Assembly: GCA_019058515.1 (NCBI GenBank)
Contig: JAHPYY010000094.1
Span: 1-53,511 of the forward strand
Direction: 5' to 3'
Source: Promethearchaeota archaeon
GTDB lineage: Archaea > Asgardarchaeota > Lokiarchaeia > Sigynarchaeales > SOKP01
Length of the DNA: 53,511 nt
Below the pieces are notes generated by a model, which ran no database searches, was not told where the DNA came from, and worked only from the letters and a program-made list of their open reading frames with translations. How positions within the stretch are numbered: the stretch's first letter is position 1; each line of letters opens with the position of its first letter. The position numbers were made by a program, and so were the translations under genes. Below are positions 7,496-16,111 of the stretch, piece after piece.

Positions 7496-9382
7496 TTAGT
7501 TTGACTCTCTATATATTTCTTTAGTAAAATTTATTCTGTTTTGTAAATCTTCGATAATTTCTTTTTTTTCTTCGTTTGTAATATTAAAATATTCAAAAAT
7601 TATATCCTCCATAGCTTTATAGCTGCGTTTAACGGGTTGGTTGACAATACCAGAAGCTTTTCTCAGCGCAGTCGATATTAAGTCAACCTCTTTAGCTAGT
7701 TCGCGTTTACCGGAGCGTTCGATCTCTACGATTGGCAAGTGTCGAATCATGTATTGGTTTAAATTTATCGTTGTGTTCATTTGATTATTTATGCCATACA
7801 CGCAGTAGAATTGCGTTACACTTGAATTAATAATAGAACATAAAAACTTTAATTCTATAGGGGTCTTCTCGATTAGTGAGTAGATGGAAGAAGTAAAACA
7901 TACCTTTTCTTCAGAATAAGCTGCTTCTGGGATTATGCTATTATGTTTTATGAGTAACTTCGGTTTCGTATAATACTCGTAATTTGAGCCTTTCAACTTC
8001 TCTGGAGTAATTGAATTTAAGTCAAAGGATTTCTTTTTATTATAGAAATAATAGGAAAAGTGTTTTTTCGCGTTTAAGAAGTAGCAATCCCCTCCCGATT
8101 TATTTAATTGTGCTCTAACGGCTTTTAACCCTTTATCTTCTTCTCCTCTTATTAAGTGAGGAAAATCTACAATGTTTAAGTAATTCAAATTACCTTGTGA
8201 CTCAATTTTTTCTATAAGCGCTAATTTTCGAAGATTCGATTTAATTCTTATTCGGTTCATGCTAAAAGTGGCTTTCTTACAAAATGGGCAACGATCTTCA
8301 GTCGTATATGCGTAAACTTTCTTTGCTTTCTGGTTGTACTTACAGAATTTATTATAACAAATTTTGAGAGTGTCATACACCTGGTTTTTATATGTTATTA
8401 TCCTAGTTCTTGGAAATTTAAAAACCTCAAGATTCTTAATTCTATTATTTTTTGGCTCGAAAATTAATATTTGAACCTCATTTGTTGCTAGAGGAAAAAT
8501 ATTTGGACCAATATCTACGACTTCAATTAAATTTGCTTTTGTAAGTAGTAAATCCCTGAACCTGATGTAGCTTTGTCTTATTAAGAAACTTTTAGGGGTT
8601 ACAAAAGCAATTAATCCTTTTGACCACTCGAGTGCCTTTAGAAGGAATATGCAGTATATATCTGAGGAAATAATGTTATTTTGCTTTAAAATTTGTTTAT
8701 ATTCAGCTGAAAGTATATTTCCATAGGGAGGATTACCAATAATTAGGTCAAATTTGGTAGTTATTGCGTCATCGTTTATGCTATTTACAACTCGAAAATT
8801 TGATTTAAAGGATATCAGATATTCTTTTAGATCGTAATTAAGCGAGTTAAACCACTTCAAACAATTTAATACGCTCAATAATATTGCCGATTCGTTTATA
8901 TCAAAGCCATAAAGGTTCTTAATAACTTTTAAGATTTTTTCCGGCAAATCTGTCTCGTTGTAAGTGGTTTGAATCAGTTGGTGTAGAATCTTTATATAAT
9001 CGAGTAGAAACACACCCGTTCCACAGGCAGGATCGATAACTCGTAAAGCAAGTAATCTCTCGCAAATTACATGCTTTACATCAAAATCCAGAGTTGTGAT
9101 GTCCTCGAAATTTTCGAGATTTGGTGGAAAACTATCGTTACCTAAAAAATACTCCTTTAGATAACGAATAATAATACGCTTTATTAGAAACTCAGTAATC
9201 GGATTTTGAGTCAAATATATTCCTTTTTGTTTATTTCTGTTATCCCTACTAAAATAGTATCTTTCAAACTCTGAGAAAGAGGAGAATAAGTCTGTAAATC
9301 CTTCCAATGACCTTTGGTTTAACACTATTCGAATCTTTTCTATGAATTGAGTGAATTTATCTTTAGAAGGATTACTATTCAT
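7496..9382 (-). CDS. N6-adenine DNA methyltransferase (type IIG/Eco57I-like), orphan
   Basis: This 628-residue enzyme carries the SAM-binding motif DPACGTG (117-123) and the catalytic motif NPPYG (217-221) of gamma-type N6-adenine methyltransferases. A TaqI/Eco57I-like C-terminal target-recognition region follows, with LNQYMIRHLPIVEI typical of its end. A CPFCKK pair near residue 365, with an earlier Cys pair, may bind zinc. There is no N-terminal nuclease motif (PD-(D/E)xK) and no restriction enzyme gene beside it, so it looks like a solitary methyltransferase or a remnant of a restriction-modification or BREX-like system. Two unknown small genes follow on the other side of its promoter. Confidence 0.85.
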   Translation of the reverse strand: MNSNPSKDKFTQFIEKIRIVLNQRSLEGFTDLFSSFSEFERYYFSRDNRNKQKGIYLTQNPITEFLIKRIIIRYLKEYFLGNDSFPPNLENFEDITTLDFDVKHVICERLLALRVIDPACGTGVFLLDYIKILHQLIQTTYNETDLPEKILKVIKNLYGFDINESAILLSVLNCLKWFNSLNYDLKEYLISFKSNFRVVNSINDDAITTKFDLIIGNPPYGNILSAEYKQILKQNNIISSDIYCIFLLKALEWSKGLIAFVTPKSFLIRQSYIRFRDLLLTKANLIEVVDIGPNIFPLATNEVQILIFEPKNNRIKNLEVFKFPRTRIITYKNQVYDTLKICYNKFCKYNQKAKKVYAYTTEDRCPFCKKATFSMNRIRIKSNLRKLALIEKIESQGNLNYLNIVDFPHLIRGEEDKGLKAVRAQLNKSGGDCYFLNAKKHFSYYFYNKKKSFDLNSITPEKLKGSNYEYYTKPKLLIKHNSIIPEAAYSEEKVCFTSSIYSLIEKTPIELKFLCSIINSSVTQFYCVYGINNQMNTTINLNQYMIRHLPIVEIERSGKRELAKEVDLISTALRKASGIVNQPVKRSYKAMEDIIFEYFNITNEEKKEIIEDLQNRINFTKEIYRESN

Positions 9383-9513
9383 GCTTTTAATATAAACTCG
9401 ATTTAATATCTTCTAAATATCCTTTTTAATTCAATTATGTATATATTAGTATAACGGTTTACCAATATTTTATCTAAATTTTTATATGTATTTTTACTTT
9501 ATATAATAGACAC

Positions 9514-10005
9514 ATGACAGACGAAGATAAAGAAGCCGAGAACTACGGAGTTGCTCCAATTAGTAAAATCGTTAAAAAAATGAAAAAAGAATATGATAAA
9601 GACAAAAAAGATTGGAGAGTTATAAGTTCACCAGATAAAAACGGAAATTACGATACCTTTATTAATAAAAAACCAAATTCCTATTGGTTAAAATCCAAGC
9701 TTATCAATCCCTACTCTTCTTTGTCAATGGGTACAATTGTACGCAATATAGATAAGGATATTGACGATACGATTGGTCGGAAAATGTCAAGCGACGATCT
9801 ATTACGACTATTCGGCATGATCGTTCCAATTAAGCAAGATAAGAGTATTGTAGCCGCAGGAATAGAGAAATATTCTCCTCAGCATGGAAATTACATTAAA
9901 AAAGTAATCTCAGAACAAGACCCAAACATTGACTATCTAATGAGCAGGAAAATAGATAAGCAATTTATTAAGCGATACCCTCAAAGAAAGGGGCTGTATA
10001 TCTAA
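9514..10005 (+). CDS. hypothetical protein, lysine-rich
   Basis: I do not recognise this 163-residue protein. It is highly charged, with Lys-rich stretches (KIVKKMKKEYDKDKKDW), a possible small globular part around NPYSSLSMGTIVRNIDKDID, and a C-terminal RKIDKQFIKRYPQRKGLYI. It has no cysteine and no membrane segment. Its start ATG follows a TTTATATAA box only about 10 bases upstream, hinting at a leaderless or very short-leader message. It is divergent from the DNA methyltransferase and may be functionally linked, for example DNA-binding, but nothing proves this. Confidence 0.6.
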   Translation: MTDEDKEAENYGVAPISKIVKKMKKEYDKDKKDWRVISSPDKNGNYDTFINKKPNSYWLKSKLINPYSSLSMGTIVRNIDKDIDDTIGRKMSSDDLLRLFGMIVPIKQDKSIVAAGIEKYSPQHGNYIKKVISEQDPNIDYLMSRKIDKQFIKRYPQRKGLYI

Positions 10006-10049
10006 TCGCAAAAATAAAAATAATAGCAGGGAATAAAAAAATATAAATT

Positions 10050-10460
10050 CTACACTTTTTCTTTTAGAATTCCCAGATCATCTTTTGATTTAACTATAGG
10101 AAGATTAGACGAATAATTGCTCGAATTATTAATTAACTCGTCGATTAATGTCTTTATTTTATCTGAACCTGATTTACCCTCGAGGCTATTTCGAAAATCC
10201 TTTAAATCAAGAACATTTAAATCTTCGATGTAAAAACTAATTCCCTTCTCCAGTTCTTCAAACATAAACTGAAAAGACAAATCTGCATTTCTTTCTCTCA
10301 CAACAAGCGGCTCGTCGGGATCCTCATATGTGTAAGAAACTTCCTTCCACTTATCTCCATCCGTGGGAATCATACCGTAAACATAATCTTTAGTGTACAG
10401 CCAAAATGGAGTTCCGTTGTCAAACGAGGTATCTACAAGATTTTTAAAATCTTCAGACAT
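10050..10460 (-). CDS. hypothetical acidic protein
   Basis: This is an unrecognised acidic protein of 136 residues starting MSEDFKNLVDTSFDNGTPFW; a TTG at 10469 in the same frame is a weaker alternative start. Aromatic strands at the N-terminus (FWLYTKDYVYGMIP) lead to a helical region (DLSFQFMFEELEKGI). The C-terminus is Ser/Asn-rich (INNSSNYSSNLPIVKS). It has no known catalytic motif, Cys pair or transmembrane segment. It is convergent with the preceding hypothetical gene (44 bases apart) and divergent from nadE. Composition is typical of the window, which supports it being a real gene. Confidence 0.6.
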   Translation of the reverse strand: MSEDFKNLVDTSFDNGTPFWLYTKDYVYGMIPTDGDKWKEVSYTYEDPDEPLVVRERNADLSFQFMFEELEKGISFYIEDLNVLDLKDFRNSLEGKSGSDKIKTLIDELINNSSNYSSNLPIVKSKDDLGILKEKV

Positions 10461-10595
10461 AATGGTCAACTGAATTTGGTTTTATTAATGTATTATACTT
10501 ATAAAGTTATAATACTCAATAAATTTAATTCTTTACGTAAATAAAAGAGTAGTCTATATTGTATAATCAAATCGAATTTAGGAAGGAGAATATAT

Positions 10596-11111
10596 ATGCG
10601 AAAATTGAAAATTTCTGAAACGATAAAAGCAATTACAGATTGGATTTTGAAACTCACGAATGAAGCTAAATCACCAAATATAGTAGTGGGGTTGAGTGGT
10701 GGCATAGATAGTTCCGTAACGGCAGCATTATGTATGAATGCTGTTGGAAAAGAAAGAATAACTGCCTATGCTCTTCCCTGCGAATCGAATCCTGGGGATC
10801 TAAGCGATGCAAATTTAGTAGCCAATCATCTAAATATTAAACTAATCGTAGTAGATTTAACGTCAACATTCAACGAGTTCATAGCTAAGACAAGGAATTT
10901 AATATCTGCTTCGAAAGCAGCTATCGTAAACCTAAAAACCCGATTAAGGATGGCTACACTGTACTTTGCTGCTCAATCAATAGATAATTGTCTAGTCGCT
11001 GGTACTGGTAATAGGGTAGAAATAGCAATAGGATATTTCACGAACTACAGTGATCAAATAACATCAAAACGAATTTTAAATGAAATGACTAATTCTATTG
11101 AGTATGCGTAA
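10596..11111 (+). pseudogene. nadE: NAD synthetase copy 1, 5' part (interrupted)
   Basis: The frame begins like a normal NH3-dependent NAD+ synthetase: the PP-loop GLSGGIDSSVTAA, then YALPCESNPGDLSDA, NLKTRLRMATLYF and GTGNRVEIAIGYFTNYSD. After the GAT at 11052-11054 similarity stops and an unrelated tail (QITSKRILNEMTNSIEYA) runs to a stop. The missing C-terminal third lies at 12272-12588, so about 1.2 kb now separates the two parts. A good Shine-Dalgarno (GGAAGGAG, about 10581-10588) remains. The break falls exactly where the second nadE copy carries its 30-nt intron-like segment. The truncated product lacks the GGVD..P and GQTDE region and should not be active. Confidence 0.85.
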
Positions 11112-11898
11112 ATTAAATTATACGAATTTAGATGATAATATTGAAAACTGGATAAAAAGCTATTTAAATTCTGCAGGACTGAAAGGTGCGGTTATAGGTC
11201 TTAGTGGAGGAATTGATTCTGCCGTCACCACAGCGCTTTTTGCTAAAGCACTTGGGAAAGAAAATGTGCTTTCAGTAGGATTACCATGTGAATCTTTATA
11301 CCAAGATCTGGAGGATGCTAAATTTGTTGCAGAATCGTTAGGAATCCAATTTCTTACTTTTGATTTAACTTCGATTTTTAAAGAATTATTAAAGTCTTTG
11401 TCATCAAAAACTAAAGAAAATAAAATAGCATTGGCAAATATTAAACCAAGATTGAGAATGTTAACTTTATATTCCATAGCCCAATCAATGGGTTATATTG
11501 TTGGGGGAACAGGAAATAGAACTGAGATTGCAATTGGATATTTCACTAAATATGGTGATTTAGGAATTATTTACGAATTCCTACACTAAGGTGGAGTGGA
11601 TATAGAACCAATTGGCTCACTCTATAAACAAGAAGTAAAGAAGATCGCCAAGATTTTAGAGATACCTGAAAAAATAATACAAAGGATTCCGAGTGCTGGA
11701 CTTTGGGAAGGTCAGACTGATGAAGGCGAGATTGGTATAACTTACGATGAATTAGATGAAATCATATATAGAATTGATTATGATTTGACACTTGATGATT
11801 TAAACCAGAAAAATTTAGTGAAAGTTAAAGAATTGATAAAACTTGCTAAACATAAGTTAGAAATGCCACCCACATACGAAATATGTGAAAAATCATAG
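11104..11898 (+). CDS. nadE: NAD+ synthetase copy 2, with a 30-nt in-frame intron-like interruption
   Basis: This enzyme makes NAD+ from nicotinate adenine dinucleotide, ammonia and ATP. Exon 1 (11104-11559) holds the PP-loop SGGIDS (residues 34-39), LPCESLYQDLEDA, NIKPRLRMLTLYS and GTGNRTEIAIGYFTKYGD. Exon 2 (11590-11898) continues with GGVDIEPIGSLYKQEVKKI and LWEGQTDEGEIGITYDELD. Reading straight through meets TAA at 11587-11589. Removing 11560-11589 gives GDGGVDIEPIG, the normal family sequence, and a 254-residue protein of the usual length. The ATG at 11104 overlaps the end of the broken nadE copy 1. If the 30 nt are not spliced, the gene is dead. Confidence 0.8.
11560..11589 (+). other. 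candidate bulge-helix-bulge (BHB) intron in nadE mRNA
   Basis: The segment folds with its flanks as hBHBh'. The inner stem is TAGGAATT (11561-11568) with AATTCCTA (11576-11583), loop ATTTACG. The central 4-bp helix is GGTG (11554-11557) with CACT (11584-11587), one G-U pair. The 3-nt bulges are ATT (11558-11560) and AAG (11588-11590). The outer helix is weak (TAT with GTG, two G-U pairs). Cutting after the second bulge base on each side, the rule for archaeal splicing endonuclease, removes exactly these 30 nt and restores GDGGVD in frame. The frame-internal TAA sits inside the excised piece. Splicing itself is inferred. Confidence 0.65.
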
Positions 11899-11983
11899 AA
11901 TTTCTCTGTAATCTAAAGTTTATATGCTATATAGCGAACATTCCATGTTCCAATTAGATTTTCAAACTTTTCTGGAAAATTTC

Positions 11984-12255
11984 TCACTTTTTTTCAATAA
12001 TCTGATTTGCTCTTCTTATACCAACAGGAGTTAGCTTGAAAAATTTCTGATTATACTGATATTTTCCTTCTTTATATTGAATATAACCATTGCCAAGTAA
12101 CTCATCTTTATAACTATTAAAATGTGTATGAAATTTATTGAGAACAAAATTAAAATCTCCAGCAGTAAATAAACCTCTCTCATGACCTACTGAAAATTCT
12201 CACAAATATACTCCACTTCTTCCAAAAAGACCATATCTTATAGCAAAAACAGTAT
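11984..12255 (-). pseudogene. decayed small winged-helix-like gene remnant
   Basis: On the minus strand a degraded coding stretch reads AIRYGLFGRSGVYL, then a TGA stop, then EFSVGHERGLFTAGDFNFVL, NKFHTHFNSYKDELLGNGY, IQYKEGKYQYNQKFFKLTP and VGIRRANQIIEKK before a TGA at 11984-11986. The end resembles the last helices and wing of an archaeal winged-helix regulator. There is no start codon, and the internal TGA (TGG in the ancestor would give YLWEF) breaks it. It lies between nadE copy 2 and the orphaned 3' end of copy 1, so it came in with, or was trapped by, the same rearrangement. The remaining bases 11899-11983 hold nothing I recognise. Confidence 0.5.
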
Positions 12256-12271
12256 TTTAATAATTAGTGCT

Positions 12272-12588
12272 AGCGGAGTGGATTTCGAACCACTAGGAGC
12301 GTTATACAAGCAGGAAGTTAGAAAAATCCTAAAACTCTCAATATTCCTGAAAGAATTATAACAAAAGCGCCTTCCGTGGGGCTTTGGGACGGACAAACCG
12401 ACGAAGGAGAGATTGGAATGTCCTACGACACGCTTGACGAGATATTATACAGAACAGATAATAAATTATCATTTGAAGGATTAGATCCAAAGAAAGTAAG
12501 AAACGTAATGCGAATGATGGAATCGTCAAGGCATAAATTAGAGTTGTTACCGTATTATAAGATTTCCCAATCTTTATTAGAGCCTTGA
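12272..12588 (+). pseudogene. nadE: NAD synthetase copy 1, 3' part (interrupted and frameshifted)
   Basis: This is the missing C-terminal part of nadE copy 1: SGVDFEPLGALYKQEVRKI in one frame. A single-base loss near 12332 (ATCCTAAAAC where ATCGCTAAAAC is expected) shifts it into the next frame, which continues IPERIITKAPSVGLWDGQTD, EGEIGMSYDTLDEILYRTD and so on to 12588. The 5' part ends at 11054. A joined and repaired gene would encode about 258 residues. It has no start or ribosome site of its own and should be untranslated. Its last 12 bases overlap the 3' end of the convergent gene. Confidence 0.8.
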
Positions 12589-14475
12589 AGTAATTCTTCT
12601 AATTTTATTTATTCTTGAAGTGGTGTAATCTAATTCTGTTCTGAGATTACTTAATTGTGACTTGTAGTCAACATCACTAATCGATCCCTTCTTGTATCTG
12701 AGTTCTAGTTCCTTTTGGCTTTTTTCTAAAGAATAACGTTTTCCTTCAAGCGCAATTAGTTCTTGATATAGTAAATCCTTATCTTGAGGCAATTCTTCAA
12801 CAATATCGGTTTCGGGTTTTTTCGTATCCGCTACATTGAATCTCTCTGACCTCAAGGGTTTTTGTTGGTAGGTATTAAATAGTGTGGTCGTTGTGAGAGC
12901 TTTTGGAGGTTCTTCCCGAAGTTTTTTCTCCTTACTTCTTTCTATTAATACATTTAAAGGATCGAGTTCTACTTCCGGTTGTTTTTCCTCTTTTTCTCCT
13001 AATTTTGAAAATACATTAAATAGTTCTTTAGAATCCCCTTTTTTTGATTCACTTTCAGATTCCACCACTTTAACTTGGGTGATTTTAGGCATTTTAGTGA
13101 CGAAAGGAACGAAATCTGAAGGCGGTTTTATCGACTTCTCTGTCTTGGTTTCTCTAGGGATGAAACTTGGTTTTTGGGGCACATCGGGTTTAATTTCAAG
13201 GATTTCAGAAATAATAGATGCCACTTGTGGTTCATCCTTAGCTTCTTGAATCTCGTCTGGAACTTCAATATGTTCACTTAATGCGTCTTCCACAATTTCC
13301 TCAACCTCTTCAAATGTAGGCTCTTTAACGGGTTTATCTGGAATTGCTTTCGTTGCTGACATCTCCTTAATGTGTGGAATTTTTTTCAGTTGTTTTATCA
13401 TTTCTTCTTTGGGTAAAACATGCGGTTTCGACACAAAGTCTCTTGGTTTTTCCTCATATCGTTGTTCTTGAGGGGGAACTAAGTAGCTAAGGTCTTCTGA
13501 CACTTCCTGATAACTCTCTTCGGGAGGATGCATTCCTCCAAAATTCTGTGGTTCAGGGGTTAATTTTACGAAATTTTTTACGGATACATCGGGAGGATGT
13601 TCAGGTACAACAGGTTCACTCTCAAGTTCCACATTAGCGCTTTCTTCTGGCGTCTCTTCTAGTTGAGTAAAGGGAGCAGGTTCTATCGAGGTCGGTGTAA
13701 CATCGTTTAGAGCTAGTTCTTGGTACTCTGACTGAGAATCAGGAATGTCCATCTCCTCTTCGTCAAGTTCCTCAATCGTTTCAAGATCTATGGGTTTAAT
13801 ATGAGTCTTTTTAAAAGATTTTAATTTGGCTATTTGATTCATTATTTCCTCCTCTAATTTCAAGGAGGGTTTTTCAGGTACCGTTTGAGTTCCAGTCTGC
13901 TTTTCTAGTTCTCTTACATCTTCGGGTTCTTCTACGCTCTTTTCTTCAACTAACGCTTCAGCTTTATCGATATCTTCTTTTTCCTTTAATGATTCGCCAT
14001 TAGATTCTAATTCTTTCTTAAGATAATTAATCGTATCCTTTAATTTGGTAATTTCCCCTTTAAACTGATCCGTGACCTGATTAATGATTTGAGTTATGTT
14101 GACATCACTTGAAACTGATTTGGGAGGACTTACTTCTTGCTTACTCGTGTCGTCTACTAGTTGTTTAATTATTGTTTTCCCTATTTCTTTATCTTCAGTA
14201 ACACTTCTTAAGAAATTTTCAATTCTGTTAACTAACGGCTCAACTTCCTTGAACCATAAGTCCAGAGTATCCCATTTCTCCAAAAGATCTAATATGTCTT
14301 CAATTGAGTTTACTTGATGGGTATACTGGTCGGAAGACTTAATATCTGAAAATTTTTCTATTAACTTCTCTCGCGCCTCTATCTCTTCGTCTGGAGTCGG
14401 CTCCTTCTCCGTCAAAAATTGGAAAATTTCCTTTATTTCTTCTATTTTCTCTCCATCCTTACTATTCTCCGCCAT
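12577..14475 (-). CDS. large acidic, proline-rich coiled-coil protein
   Basis: This 632-residue protein is of unknown function. The N-terminal 130 residues look helical and folded (EDILDLLEKWDTLDLWFKEV, EPLVNRIENFLRSV). A coiled coil follows near 130-170 (TDQFKGEITKLKDTINYLKK). The middle, about 180-550, is low-complexity and rich in Glu, Pro, Val and Ser, probably disordered. The C-terminal 65 residues are again a coiled coil (LYQELIALEGKRYSLEKSQK). There is no signal, membrane segment or Cys. The ends-folded, middle-disordered plan suggests a scaffold or linker protein; that is inference. The gene has its own promoter side at the 526-base gap 14476-15001. Confidence 0.75.
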   Translation of the reverse strand: MAENSKDGEKIEEIKEIFQFLTEKEPTPDEEIEAREKLIEKFSDIKSSDQYTHQVNSIEDILDLLEKWDTLDLWFKEVEPLVNRIENFLRSVTEDKEIGKTIIKQLVDDTSKQEVSPPKSVSSDVNITQIINQVTDQFKGEITKLKDTINYLKKELESNGESLKEKEDIDKAEALVEEKSVEEPEDVRELEKQTGTQTVPEKPSLKLEEEIMNQIAKLKSFKKTHIKPIDLETIEELDEEEMDIPDSQSEYQELALNDVTPTSIEPAPFTQLEETPEESANVELESEPVVPEHPPDVSVKNFVKLTPEPQNFGGMHPPEESYQEVSEDLSYLVPPQEQRYEEKPRDFVSKPHVLPKEEMIKQLKKIPHIKEMSATKAIPDKPVKEPTFEEVEEIVEDALSEHIEVPDEIQEAKDEPQVASIISEILEIKPDVPQKPSFIPRETKTEKSIKPPSDFVPFVTKMPKITQVKVVESESESKKGDSKELFNVFSKLGEKEEKQPEVELDPLNVLIERSKEKKLREEPPKALTTTTLFNTYQQKPLRSERFNVADTKKPETDIVEELPQDKDLLYQELIALEGKRYSLEKSQKELELRYKKGSISDVDYKSQLSNLRTELDYTTSRINKIRRITSRL

Positions 14476-15001
14476 TACGATTCATTCCTCACCTTAAGAT
14501 CCTCAAATTTCACTCTGACTCTACTACTAGTAAAAAAATAACACAATCATATATATTTAATTTAAGCAATCGTACTAATATACTATTCTACGTGATTCTA
14601 TAAATTCCGATAATATCTAAATAGTGTTAAATGCAATATAGACGCAGGAATTCATTATTAGCAAAGAATAAGATAGTAAAACATATATTCTTTTTATAGA
14701 AGCGATAATAGGTGGTACAAGTTTATAGTCAACTTAAAATAGGCGTGTTTAATCATATCTCTCATACCTGTTATATTTTTTTCAAGGACTTCCTTTCCAT
14801 TAAATTAACTCTGGTTTTTTTAGACTATCTTTTGAGTTTTTTAATCATTTCTTCTTTACTATTCAAATATTTTAAAAGATAATTTAAGATCGTACATAAG
14901 AATAATCTTAACTGTGTATCATTAGATAAAAATAAATAGAAGAATATCATAAACTAAAAATAAGATTTACAAAAATCTTGAAATATCCAATATGAAAAAA
15001 T
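14476..15001. other. 526-base gene-free stretch between divergent genes
   Basis: It is very AT-rich with no open frame I believe. It must hold the promoters of the acidic coiled-coil gene (minus) and the small membrane protein (plus). The only structure seen is a 7-bp inverted repeat, TTAAGAT at 14884-14890 with ATCTTAA at 14905-14911, about 90 bases before the membrane protein start. Confidence 0.4.
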
Positions 15002-15451
15002 ATGGTAAAATTAATAGGGAAAATTGGCATTATTTTGTCATTAATCGGTGGGATAATGCTAATAATATCAGGTGTTATAGCTTTATTCTCTGATTCAGAA
15101 TTAGCTGGTGTATTAGGTCAAGCATCTGCCACGCATAATTATGACTTTGCACTAATTTTTAATATTATTATCAAATTCATACCTATAGGCTGCGGTTGTG
15201 GATTTATTGCGGGAATAAATGCTGCTGTGAAAGAAAATAAGATAGATGGTATAATAGGCATGATATTTGCATTAGTAGCTATAATAGGTGGCTTTATTCC
15301 AATAGCACTAAGTGGATCTATCACGCGAACTGTGCCTTTATGCGGTTCCGTGATATTTCATATTATGTTTGGAGATTTTTGGCTTAATTACGATGCCATT
15401 ATTATGATCTTGGGAATCTTATTAGGGACTACCGTAGCATTTAAAGATTAA
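15002..15451 (+). CDS. small membrane protein, four predicted TM helices
   Basis: This is a 149-residue hydrophobic protein of unknown function. Four membrane segments are visible: IGIILSLIGGIMLIISGVIA, ALIFNIIIKFIPIGCGCGF, IDGIIGMIFALVAIIGGFIP and YDAIIMILGILLGTTVAF. A GCGCG stretch lies in the second. Repeated Gly in the helices suggests tight packing. A larger loop between helices 3 and 4 carries two Cys-containing strands. It stands alone, convergent with rps11, with about 250 bases between. Confidence 0.75.
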   Translation: MVKLIGKIGIILSLIGGIMLIISGVIALFSDSELAGVLGQASATHNYDFALIFNIIIKFIPIGCGCGFIAGINAAVKENKIDGIIGMIFALVAIIGGFIPIALSGSITRTVPLCGSVIFHIMFGDFWLNYDAIIMILGILLGTTVAFKD

Positions 15452-15556
15452 TCTATTCCAACATCGCAGTAACTAGTGCTACTCTGTTTATCACTTTCGA
15501 AATAAATAAAAAATAGAACTAGGTCTAACTTAGTTTTTAATGATTATCCAAGAAAT

Positions 15557-15566
15557 AAAAACTAGG
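15557..15566 (+). repeat. AAAAACTAGG intergenic motif (1 of 4 exact copies)
   Basis: The 10-mer AAAAACTAGG occurs in intergenic DNA here and at 38148-38157, 39087-39096 and 40636-40645, always in the same orientation. Read on the minus strand it is CCTAGTTTTT, ending in a T-run. The first three copies lie just downstream of the stop of a minus-strand gene, as a terminator would; the fourth lies between divergent genes. Confidence 0.4.
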
Positions 15567-15702
15567 TAGCAACTAAAAATTAAAATTTAACTCTAGTAGG
15601 CAAGAAGAAAAACTTAATTACCTTAGGTCCTTAGAAACTCAACACTTTAAAAGTTAAAATCAAGTATGTTTTTGTGAAGAGCAATACATAGAGTTGCTTT
15701 TC

Positions 15703-16098
15703 CTACACTCTGCGTCCTCTATGACCTCCCTTACGCCTGCAGTGATCGTGAGATTTTGGAGTTACTTCTTCAATCCTACCAACTTTTAATCCCGACCTAG
15801 CCAAGGCTCGAATACACGCTTGAGCACCAGGACCAGGTGTTTGACTCTTATTACCACCCGGGGCTCTTACTTTAATGTGGATTCCTGTGATCTCTTTGTC
15901 CTTCAATCCTGCTGCTACTCTAAAGCCACACTGCATTGCGGCATATGGATTACTTTCATCTCGATCAGCTTTGACTACCATGCCACCCGAGCATTTCGCA
16001 AAGGTTTCGGCTCCAGATAAATCCGTTGCGGTTACTAGCGTATTGTTATAGCTGCTAAATATGTGGACAATTGCCCATTTTTCTTCTTTTTTACTCAT
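15703..16098 (-). CDS. rps11: 30S ribosomal protein uS11
   Basis: This is the platform protein of the small subunit, contacting 16S rRNA near the decoding-side platform. The 131 residues start [20 protein letters not shown] and contain the conserved [35 protein letters not shown] and the Arg-rich end [15 protein letters not shown], which is the archaeal/eukaryotic form. It is the last gene of the cluster rps13-rps4-rps11. In many archaea RNA polymerase subunit D follows, but here the operon ends and a small unrelated membrane gene converges on it. Confidence 0.98.
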   Translation of the reverse strand: MSKKEEKWAIVHIFSSYNNTLVTATDLSGAETFAKCSGGMVVKADRDESNPYAAMQCGFRVAAGLKDKEITGIHIKVRAPGGNKSQTPGPGAQACIRALARSGLKVGRIEEVTPKSHDHCRRKGGHRGRRV

Positions 16099-16111
16099 AA
16101 TTTAGTTTCCT

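Noticed and set aside
11055..12271. A 1.2 kb BHB intron in nadE copy 1
   Set aside because: AGTG can pair weakly with TGCT, but the predicted splice gives a wrong frame, the inner helix is missing and the 3' part has its own frameshift.
12262..12300. tRNA-like T-arm (GGATTTCGAACC)
   Set aside because: It is coding sequence of the nadE remnant (GVDFEPLG); no other tRNA arms are around it.
15820..16020. Plus-strand ORFs inside the ribosomal protein genes and in other long genes
   Set aside because: They are antisense or out-of-frame shadows of well-recognised proteins with no family similarity of their own.
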